In this document: one piece after another, positions 56,275-64,000 of the stretch
How the letters are laid out: every line of letters begins with the position of its first letter
Numbering within the stretch: position 1 is the first letter of the stretch
Assembly: GCA_034769895.1 (NCBI GenBank)
Contig: CM068374.1
Location: 357,031,802 to 357,095,801, forward strand
DNA from: Magicicada septendecula
Taxonomy: Eukaryota > Arthropoda > Insecta > Hemiptera > Cicadidae
DNA: 64,000 nucleotides
Direction of reading: 5' to 3'
Translations under genes and position numbers: made by a program
The notes under the pieces: model-generated
The model's input: the letters and a program-made list of their open reading frames with translations, nothing else
Databases searched by the model: none
What the model was told of the DNA's origin: nothing

Positions 56275-59200
56275 TTAATTTTCTGACACTGGTTCATAAT
56301 ACTTTTTCAAAGAAGACTGGTTGTAAGTCCCTTTTATTTTCTTAGTTGTGATCTCACTTATGACATAGGTATTATTTTTGTTGTCTTTTACTATGAGGTA
56401 GGGTCCATTGTACAATAACAGCAATTTCTTTGTGATTCCCTCTCTGGAACTTGGTAACTCTCGGTTCCGTATTAGTACCTTTTCTCCTTCGTGATACCGG
56501 ATTGCTTTCGGTTGAATTTTGTGATACTTGGCCCTTTTCTTTTCTGTTTGCTCCGCTATCTTAGTATAAAATCTAGCGTTATCGAATTGGTATATTGGAT
56601 TGGTGGGGAAATTGACAAGTTCTTCTATGGCTCGAGGTGGTGGTTTTCCGTACATGATGGTGTAAGGGGTATCCTTAATGGATTCATGATAGGCGAGATT
56701 TATGAAATTTTCAGTGGCTTCGAGGTATTCACTCCACTTACGTTGCTGATCGTGGCAGTATGTACGAAGAATCCTCCCAACTTCACGGAGCACTCTTTCC
56801 GCTGGGTTGCTGTTCGGGTGGTAAATTGAAGTCTTGTATGTTCGGATGCCCAGATCCATTAATGTGTCTTTCCATCGTCTTCCTCGGAATTGAGTACCAT
56901 GGTCAGTGATGATATTCATGGGACTTCCCACCTCTGTAATGTATCTCTGTGTGATAATGTTCAATACTTTGTTTGTAGTAGCACGGTTGATCGGGTATAA
57001 TTTAATAAATTTTGAGTAATGGTCCATGATAATGACTATGAATTTGTGCTGCTTTCTCCCTCCACTTCGTGGCATAGGTCCACATATGTCTAAGAAGACT
57101 CGTTCCATTTTATTTGTAGAGGTTATTGGTTGCATTACCCCTTCCTTCCTGTCGTTGTTGCATTTAACCAGTTGGCATATGTGACAGTTTCTTATGGTCT
57201 TCCTTACCCTCCGGTTAATGTCTTTCAGATATGTGTGCTCTTCTAACGCTTTTGTCACCTTCAGTGCTCCCATGTGTCCGTACCTGAGGTGGTATTCCAT
57301 TATGATCTCAGCTGTGGTTTCTTTAGATATCATCAGTTTCCACGTATTCTGGTTGGGTTTAGTTTTAACAAATAAAATATCTTCATGTAAGCAATAGTAA
57401 TGTGTGGCTCTTTCTTCTTGTTGATCTAGCCTCTCTCGGATTTGATTTAGTTTCTTATCCTCTTTCTGGTGTTGTTTCACTTTATTCACTATCACTTCTA
57501 GGTCGGCGCTATTTTTCATAATGTTAAATACCTTTACTATGGTCTCCTTCTCTCCATCGAAGGTTTGCTGTTCTGTGTTAATTCGTGATAGAACATCAGC
57601 TGCTGTGTTTTTACTGCCAGGGATATACTCCCAGTTGATGTGATATTCTTGGAGAGCAAGAATCCATCTGGCTAATCGACCATGGCTGAGTTTGCAGTTC
57701 TTCAAGAAGGAAATAGACTTATGGTCGGTGCGCACGGTGATAGGATATCCAAGAATGTAAGTCCGAAATTTTCCACAAGAAAAGACCACACTCAACAGTT
57801 CTTTTTCGGTTACATGATAATTGCGCTCACATTGGTTTAATGTTCGGCTGGCGAAACTTATTACTTGGTGGTTTCCATCTTTGTCTTCTTGGTATAGCAC
57901 CGATCCCAAGCTAATGTTGCATGTGTCGCAGTTCATGTAAAAGGGTCTATTGAAATCGGGGTGGTTTAACATGATTGTGTCGAGGAAGTGTTTTTTAATA
58001 GTGTTGAAGATCGTTTCCTGTTCTGGGCCCCACATCCACTTGTTTTTGGATGACAGCTGTGGTGATAGTTTAGTAGTCAGCTCTGAATAATTTTGCTGAA
58101 ATTTTCTGTAGTAGTTACAGATGCCCAGGAACGACTGTAACTGTTTCTTATTTTTAGGGGTAGGGAAACATTGAATGGCATCTACTTTGTCGATTGAAGG
58201 TGTTATTCCTTGTCGTGATAGGTTGAATCCAAGGAATTGGACTTCTGCTGCTATCAGCTTAGACTTCTCTAGTTTTAATGTTACATTGTTGATGGATAAT
58301 TTTTCCAGTACTCTCTCTACTCTCATACAGTGCTCCTCCCAATTGGATGAGGTGATTAGCAAATCATCGACATATACAGTGGTATAGTTCATAGTTTCAG
58401 GACCCAGTATCTGGTCCATGCAGCGGACAAATATTGCTACCGAGTTTACCAGCCCAAAAGGTAGTCCCTTGAACTGGTAGTTCCTGCCTTCAAATATGAA
58501 CGCTACGTATTTTCGACTGGCTGGGTGCAATTCTACTTGCCAGTACCCGCAAACTGTATCCCAGGTACTGATAAATTGAGTTCCATGAAACTTTTTGAGG
58601 ATCTCCTCAATCTCACCAGGAGATGTCCTGTCGTTGATTAGTATTTTATATATTTCTCGGGCGTCGAGACACAAGCGTACCCTTCCATCCTTTTTGGTAA
58701 CAGCTACTATAGGACTGGTGTACTGCGAACAACTATACTCAATGATATCTTCCTCCAGCATTTTACTAATTTCTGTGCGCACTGCTTCCTTGGCTGCATA
58801 CGCTATGGGGTAGGATTTTTTATTAAAGTTGGCCACTTCTTTGAATTTCAACTCGCACTGATACCCCCGTACCTTTCCTGGTTGGTCGGAAAATACATGT
58901 CGGTACTTGTTGTAAATTCTTATTAATTTCTCCACCTCTTGATCCGTTAAGGGATTCCCGTCTTGGGTTCCTCGAAACTGTCGGATTTCCTCCAATTTCC
59001 GATTCCATAGAATGTCATTGTTTACTTGACTGTCTGGCTTCACTTCCCACCTCCGGTCTGGTGAATCACAAATTGTTCTTATGTTATATATGGTACTTAT
59101 TGGTATGACCCCTTTGCTTCCAGTTAATTCAGCTACCCATTCTCTGCCTTCATACTTCATGGTTACCTTTGATAGTTCCATATCGATAACTGCAGAATAC

Positions 59201-59673
59201 TTTCTCAGTATATCACAACCGATTAGAATTTCGAATGGTAAGTTGTGAGCAATTAAAAATATCATTGGCAGTGTCTCACCATTACTTATGACTTCTAGAG
59301 ACACTTGTCTCTTAATGGTTTTGTTCTGCCTCCCAGTAGCTCCAATTAAAATAATGTTACTTATTGGTAACGTGGGTAAGCTGATCTTACTCTCTTTTTG
59401 AATTTTTTCATACATGTTTATATCAATTAAAGACACGTTTGCACCTGTGTCAATCATAAATTTTACATTTACATTATATACCTTGGCGGTAACATAGGCA
59501 ATTTCGTTATCCGGGTGCTTGATTACTGTGGAATTTTCTTCCATTAGCTCCTCTCGGATATTTTTCAGATAATGGTTCTGAATTATTATGATAGTGTCGT
59601 CATTAGTCTCGTTTGTCTGTCTAGTTAGTAACCCAATAGATTGGATCAGTGACGGGTCCTGTGGTATTCTCAC
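56275..59673 (-). CDS. element B2 pol (PR-RT-RNase H-IN), intact
   Basis: 1,132 codons without interruption. Protease: FMIDTGANVSLI (D75), then ILIGCDIL. Reverse transcriptase: LCLDARE, WQVELHPASRKYVAF, LPFGLVNS and the catalytic YVDD at 434-437. RNase H: D583 in NCDTCN, E623 in TEKELL, D650 in RTDHKSI, D693 in AADVLSR. Integrase: H795/H800 with C830/C833, then D862, D924 (ITDHGTQF) and E959 (NPAERV), and a YNGPYLIVKD tail. It overlaps gag by four bases in the -1 frame and is reached by frameshifting; the first codon given (GTG) is not a real start. All catalytic residues are present, so the product could be active and could serve non-autonomous relatives. Confidence 0.93.
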   Translation of the reverse strand: MRIPQDPSLIQSIGLLTRQTNETNDDTIIIIQNHYLKNIREELMEENSTVIKHPDNEIAYVTAKVYNVNVKFMIDTGANVSLIDINMYEKIQKESKISLPTLPISNIILIGATGRQNKTIKRQVSLEVISNGETLPMIFLIAHNLPFEILIGCDILRKYSAVIDMELSKVTMKYEGREWVAELTGSKGVIPISTIYNIRTICDSPDRRWEVKPDSQVNNDILWNRKLEEIRQFRGTQDGNPLTDQEVEKLIRIYNKYRHVFSDQPGKVRGYQCELKFKEVANFNKKSYPIAYAAKEAVRTEISKMLEEDIIEYSCSQYTSPIVAVTKKDGRVRLCLDAREIYKILINDRTSPGEIEEILKKFHGTQFISTWDTVCGYWQVELHPASRKYVAFIFEGRNYQFKGLPFGLVNSVAIFVRCMDQILGPETMNYTTVYVDDLLITSSNWEEHCMRVERVLEKLSINNVTLKLEKSKLIAAEVQFLGFNLSRQGITPSIDKVDAIQCFPTPKNKKQLQSFLGICNYYRKFQQNYSELTTKLSPQLSSKNKWMWGPEQETIFNTIKKHFLDTIMLNHPDFNRPFYMNCDTCNISLGSVLYQEDKDGNHQVISFASRTLNQCERNYHVTEKELLSVVFSCGKFRTYILGYPITVRTDHKSISFLKNCKLSHGRLARWILALQEYHINWEYIPGSKNTAADVLSRINTEQQTFDGEKETIVKVFNIMKNSADLEVIVNKVKQHQKEDKKLNQIRERLDQQEERATHYYCLHEDILFVKTKPNQNTWKLMISKETTAEIIMEYHLRYGHMGALKVTKALEEHTYLKDINRRVRKTIRNCHICQLVKCNNDRKEGVMQPITSTNKMERVFLDICGPMPRSGGRKQHKFIVIIMDHYSKFIKLYPINRATTNKVLNIITQRYITEVGSPMNIITDHGTQFRGRRWKDTLMDLGIRTYKTSIYHPNSNPAERVLREVGRILRTYCHDQQRKWSEYLEATENFINLAYHESIKDTPYTIMYGKPPPRAIEELVNFPTNPIYQFDNARFYTKIAEQTEKKRAKYHKIQPKAIRYHEGEKVLIRNRELPSSREGITKKLLLLYNGPYLIVKDNKNNTYVISEITTKKIKGTYNQSSLKKYYEPVSEN

Positions 59674-61595
59674 TGCCGCTGCTCGTTTAAATGCTGGCCG
59701 TTGCCTTCGGCGCGGTCCTCTGTTCTGACGGGGTGATTATTCTCAGTGTTTTGCCTCCTCTCGATCGAGTGGTCATTGCGAGTTATTTGTTCTCTACTCC
59801 TTCCGTTTTCTTCAGTACTCCGGCTCCTCGGTCTCCTATAATTACGTCTCCCGTCGTTTCTACCTTCTGCATTTACATAGTTTACCCATCGCCTGTATGT
59901 TTGATTCGGTATCGATTGGTTATTATTGTGGTATTGATTATTTGGTCTGTTATAACCACCTCCATTTTGGTTATTTCCCCTGTTGTAAGGATGGTTTGCA
60001 TTGTTATTGTTGTTGGGGTAATTCTGGTTATAGTTTCTCGGGTAATTATTGTTGTTATTATGGTTATTAAACCCTCGATAATTATTGGGGTTGGCTGGCG
60101 GATGATTGGCCGGTGTGTGGTTTCCTTGCGGCCCACTTGGTTGATTTCGGTTATCATAAGCTCTGTAGTTTGGTGAGTTCTTCTGTCGGTTCAACACATA
60201 ATGTTTCTCCCGCTCATATTCTCCCAATAATGCGGCCATCTCTTGTATAGTCTTGATTCGTCCACTTAAACGGATTTTTGTGATTTCCCCGTCGTAGTGG
60301 TATGCTAATTGTGTCACTAGGCACTCTTCAGGGATGTTAAGTTCGAGGTTCCTCGCTATGCTTACCTTACCTAAAAAGTAAGCGGTTGGGGACTGTCCTA
60401 GGTAACGGTCGAATCGGCCGTTGCTTATGTTATTTCTTACCACGTGCTGAATCGCCTCCGACCAGTACTTGTCCTTGAATAATTTTTTAAATTCACTAAA
60501 ATTATTTATATCTGTTCTCACCGCCGCCCACCAATTGTCGTGGACTTCTTTGAACATGTCGTCAATCATGCTCTTGATTATTGTCCACCGTGTCTCTCTG
60601 GTTCGGGCTAAGTTCTCCTCTACTCGTTCTATAAACTCAATTGGGTTGCGTTTATAATTTTTAAAGTTTATCGTCTCTCTATTTTCGCTACATGATATAT
60701 GTGAGCTCATGATTGGTCGATCCTTCAATGCATTGATCTCTTCCTGTAGGCGTAGTTCTCTTGCCCTAAATTCAGCTATTTTCCCTTCTTGGGCGGTTGT
60801 GGTGTCCTTCACTTCACTCACTGATGCATCCAATCTGCTATAGTTCTCTTCTACTCTGGTCTGTATTTGTTCTAATTTGTTGTTGGTCTCTTTTTGGAGT
60901 CCTTCAACCCTCCTCTTACCTTCGCCGTCAACTTCATTCACCTTGATCAAAATTTCTTCTCGGACTTGCATCACTCCTTCGCTGGTTTTCTCTATCTTCT
61001 CTTCCGTTTCCATTACAGTTTGTTTCAGTTCTTCTCGGTACTCCGTCAACTGTTGCTGTAATGTATCCTGGTTGTATTCAATTTTGTCGTTCAGCGTTTC
61101 AATGTCCTCTTTCATGAGTCTCAGGGTTTCGCTGGTTTTTTCATTACTCTTCTCTATTTTTTCTCTGATCAATTTATTCTCCTCCTTCATTTTCTGTGTC
61201 AGGGTTTCATTTAATGATTCAAACTTCTTGTCCAATTTTTCATCTATTTTCTCCTCCTGCTTCTTAAAATTGTTATCAATTGACTCAAATTTCTTGTCTA
61301 GTTTTTCCTCCATCTTCTCATTATTTTGTTGTAATATTCTTTCATTGTCCTCTTTTATTGTTTTACTGAAATTGCCCATTAGCCTTACCATGTCCTGTAA
61401 GGTCAATTTCTCCGGTGGTGCGGGTTTATCTGTCTCCATAGGGGTTAATAATTCTTCTACATCTTCCACCGAAGTTATTTTCTTTTCTTCCATTCTGGCA
61501 CCTTTCTCGATCTCCTTTTCTAATCTCCTTGCTTCCTCTTCTGCCTCCTTTTCGCGTAGCTTGGCCTGTCTTGTGCCGATTTTTGCCGGTTCCAT
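59670..61595 (-). CDS. element B2 gag, intact
   Basis: 641 codons from the ATG at 61595 (MEPAKIGTRQAKLREKE) to TGA at 59670-59672. Residues 10 to about 300 form a highly charged coiled coil with repeated KLDKKFES heptad blocks. A capsid-type domain lies at about 310-490 (FKNYKRNPIEFIERVEENL, DKYWSEAIQ, CLVTQLAYHYDGE). The C-terminus is Asn/Pro-rich, then Arg-rich (GRRNYRRPRSRSTEENGRS), and probably binds RNA in place of the missing CCHC knuckle. It ends nineteen bases after a T TTA AAC slippery site begins. Confidence 0.92.
   Translation of the reverse strand: MEPAKIGTRQAKLREKEAEEEARRLEKEIEKGARMEEKKITSVEDVEELLTPMETDKPAPPEKLTLQDMVRLMGNFSKTIKEDNERILQQNNEKMEEKLDKKFESIDNNFKKQEEKIDEKLDKKFESLNETLTQKMKEENKLIREKIEKSNEKTSETLRLMKEDIETLNDKIEYNQDTLQQQLTEYREELKQTVMETEEKIEKTSEGVMQVREEILIKVNEVDGEGKRRVEGLQKETNNKLEQIQTRVEENYSRLDASVSEVKDTTTAQEGKIAEFRARELRLQEEINALKDRPIMSSHISCSENRETINFKNYKRNPIEFIERVEENLARTRETRWTIIKSMIDDMFKEVHDNWWAAVRTDINNFSEFKKLFKDKYWSEAIQHVVRNNISNGRFDRYLGQSPTAYFLGKVSIARNLELNIPEECLVTQLAYHYDGEITKIRLSGRIKTIQEMAALLGEYEREKHYVLNRQKNSPNYRAYDNRNQPSGPQGNHTPANHPPANPNNYRGFNNHNNNNNYPRNYNQNYPNNNNNANHPYNRGNNQNGGGYNRPNNQYHNNNQSIPNQTYRRWVNYVNAEGRNDGRRNYRRPRSRSTEENGRSREQITRNDHSIERRQNTENNHPVRTEDRAEGNGQHLNEQRQ
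59685..59691 (-). promoter_or_regulatory. T TTA AAC -1 frameshift site, gag to pol
   Basis: On the minus strand gag ends CAT TTA AAC GAG CAG CGG CAG TGA. The heptamer T TTA AAC is correctly phased, and pol lies in the -1 frame with no stop between. One of the most efficient known slippery sequences. Function inferred. Confidence 0.85.
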
Positions 61596-61652
61596 TTCTG
61601 TAGTCGCCGCTAGAATCTGTAAAGTTTAAAGGTATGTTTCCTTAACTATTCT

Positions 61653-61674
61653 AGCCCTACTAGTTGGCGCGCCA
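61653..61674 (-). other. element B2 primer binding site, tRNA-Lys-like
   Basis: Identical to 52321-52342, three bases from the LTR. Confidence 0.65.
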
Positions 61675-61677
61675 CTT

Positions 61678-64000
61678 TGTAACTGTATCTTTATGTGGGT
61701 TGTAAAAATTAATAATTAGTGTTATTTGTGTGTAGTAAGTCAAATTGTATCTACTCTTACCATTTACAAGTAAACCGTATTTCTCTCCGTTCGATTCAAA
61801 TGTTGCCGCCTCGCCACCTGATTGGCGCACGCCTTTCTGCAGTGTCGACTTGGCTAACGTTTTGCTTTGACGCTTTCACTTCAATAAACTCTTAGTTATT
61901 ATTGTAAATTAATTGAATCAAACATACAGTGTTGCAGAGTGAGAACATTTATTGACACTTTAGAAGATTTCAATTACCTTATGATACATCAAATTTATAT
62001 TTTTTGCACCGGCTATTACACTTGTTCGGTTGGTACTTGCTCATTTACAGTGTTTGTACACAAAACCGTCTCGTCGGTTAACGTTAGTTTACGATTAAAA
62101 TGTTTTTTCTCAGGGGTGTTAATAAGTCCTTTCGGCTACAGAAATATTTACTTACGGCTAAGGCACACAAATTTATAACAATCCTTAATACTAGTTACAC
62201 AAAAAATTAATATCTTAACCTATTCAAGTAAGTAATTACCAATGAAACTTAGTAAAATTTTAGGTTAAGATTCGTCCATTAGAAAGGTTTGTTAATTATT
62301 TATTATATTTTGCTTTTAATAATTATTAACTGGTTAAAGTTTAAATAGTGATTTTACCGATGAATTTAGTTCTAAATCGGAATAGTGATCAGTGAAGTGA
62401 AATAGTTATTTATTAATTTTGACCAAAAAATTTTGAATTCGATAATGGGATTATGTTTATACTCATCGATTTTCCGCTGAAGATCCTGCGATGTCGTCTT
62501 CTTCTTCCGGATAACTCCTGAGATGTCGTCTTCTTCTATTCTTCAGAAGTTTATTTCTCTCGTCCCGACGGTTTTCCTCGCAGACTCCGGCCTCGCACTC
62601 CTTCTGTGATCGTCCGTCTTCTTCTACTGATCTATGTCCCGATGATCTTCCTTCGGGATCCATCGTCTCTTCTTCGCTGTGTCTTCCCGGCTTCCTCGGA
62701 TAATTATGGTTCGTTGATAATTTTTATTAAACAAAATTTTATTCATGATTCCCTGGGCTGTTGTTATTATCTTCTTTTGGTTTAAATTAAGTTAAAATTC
62801 ACTTTAGTAATAAAATTTTAGTGTGAGAGCTACTCGATCCACTCTCGGCGTCGGTCAATAATACAGTAACGAAAATCTAACGGTTTTTTTGGCAATAAAT
62901 TTCTGGTTGCTATGGTTACCTAATAAATTATGCTAATTCTCATTGGTCATTAACTTAAGTCATTGTTATGTTTTAACGTCTTTTTTAGTCTAATTTTACC
63001 AAAATATCTTCAAATGAAGATTTCTATCTTATATTAATAGCTAGAGTTATTACATGAGTACCATTCTTCATAATTTTTCATAAGGGTCATTTTGACATCC
63101 CTCATGCCCACTTTTGAATAGCTAATTACATTTTTATTATTTTTCATATTTATTTTTTACATATATTTTATTCAAAATTGGTTGTTATTCATATATTTTG
63201 GTATTAGGAATACTCACTTAATTTGTTTAACCATTTGGTATACTCTGCTTCAATTTTGGACTATTATTTGTTCTCAAATCTACTAAATTTTTATTTAACA
63301 GTTAGGCCTAGAGCCTAGATTTTATTCTACTCCCATCTAACATTTCTTAATAACATATTACCTTTGTATTTGGTAATTCTAATACAATTTTATAAACAAA
63401 ACAAGCAATAAACATCAGTGTTCCTAACTCCACCTCTTATTATAAAAATATTCCTTGCCAGGTTCAAGCCTGAAATTAAACTTCTAACTAGTTTTCTGTT
63501 TTTTACTATTATCTTGCTTATCTTATAATTTACTACATTCTATGGTTTTTTGAACAATAACAAAACTCTTATAATACTACTGTTAAACTGTACCTTACAC
63601 GATATGTCTTACTTACTAATCCCTTCACTTAAATACAGTGTCTGTCCTTCTTATTTCACTATTCATTCTAATAACTTAATTTTTACCTTATTTTATAATT
63701 CTTACTTCCTATTACCTAAATTCATAATAGCACAATCAGTTTAATCTTACTTGCTAATATAAAGTTTGTCAAAGATTGTTTAGCTATTTTATTATAGTCT
63801 GCTTATAAAATACTTTATTCTGCACACCCACTGCACTTTTCCCTTCTTGGAAGTTTCTTTATTTATTATCACTATCACTTTGTTTTCATTACATGCTATA
63901 CCTAGCATTTCACCACTTATTTATTTTTATACACATTTTTAATTCACTCACTTATTTATTCACACAGTTTGTCTGATTATTTTGATATCACTGTGTGATT
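61678..64000 (-). repeat. element B2 right (5') LTR, runs off the window
   Basis: Matches the middle LTR from its first base to the end of the window. It carries CTTC-rich repeats (GATGTCGTCTTCTTCT, twice near 62491 and 62522). The far end and the target duplication cannot be seen. Confidence 0.85.

Noticed and set aside
59691..60176. 161-codon plus-strand frame
   Set aside because: Antisense shadow of the Asn/Arg-rich gag tail.

Overview
This window reads as eukaryotic nuclear DNA, most likely from an insect or another arthropod with a large, AT-rich, repeat-laden genome. It has spliced exons with GT/AG borders and long introns. Its transposon classes (Ty3/Gypsy LTR elements, Tigger/pogo, mariner-like, a LINE end, TTAA-type MITEs) fit that, and there are no bacterial operons. 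The species cannot be named from the sequence alone.

Host gene: three plus-strand exons (16383-16606, 37180-37277, 38509-38649) have good splice borders and their reading phases join exactly. They give a continuous 154-residue protein segment that I do not recognise. The intron between the first two is about 20.6 kb and is mostly transposons. A weaker candidate terminal exon of another gene lies at 8989-9073. Most other open frames are shadows or transposon-borne.

Layout. 1-16 kb: AT-rich non-coding DNA with a Tigger element nested in a mariner-like remnant (2.1-5.2 kb), a 5'-truncated LINE end with target-site duplication (12.1-12.5 kb), two inverted-repeat elements (12.8 and 13.4-13.8 kb) and a (GT)30 microsatellite. 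16.6-25.4 kb: element A, a nearly complete Ty3/Gypsy retrotransposon on the minus strand, inserted in an AT microsatellite 39 bp past the exon border. 26.3-32.6 kb: element D, a non-autonomous LTR element whose left LTR and flank were tandemly duplicated. 32.8-37.0 kb: a fold-back element and a decayed pogo-type transposon. 39.1-42.6 kb: element E, a plus-strand Gypsy deletion derivative. 44.1-64 kb: a minus-strand tandem of Gypsy element B (a deleted copy, a shared LTR, then an intact gag-pol copy running off the window), with non-autonomous element C (44200-51091) nested in the first LTR.

Most notable: elements C and D have unrelated LTRs but share one unusual protein that ends in the same DDGG-stop motif. 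They also share a 3' region with a base-pair-covarying hairpin set directly against the polypurine tract. Neither carries a recognisable pol, so they look like a parasitic retrotransposon lineage depending on another element's enzymes. Both autonomous elements, A and B, have textbook -1 ribosomal frameshift heptamers (A AAA AAC and T TTA AAC) at the gag/pol junction.
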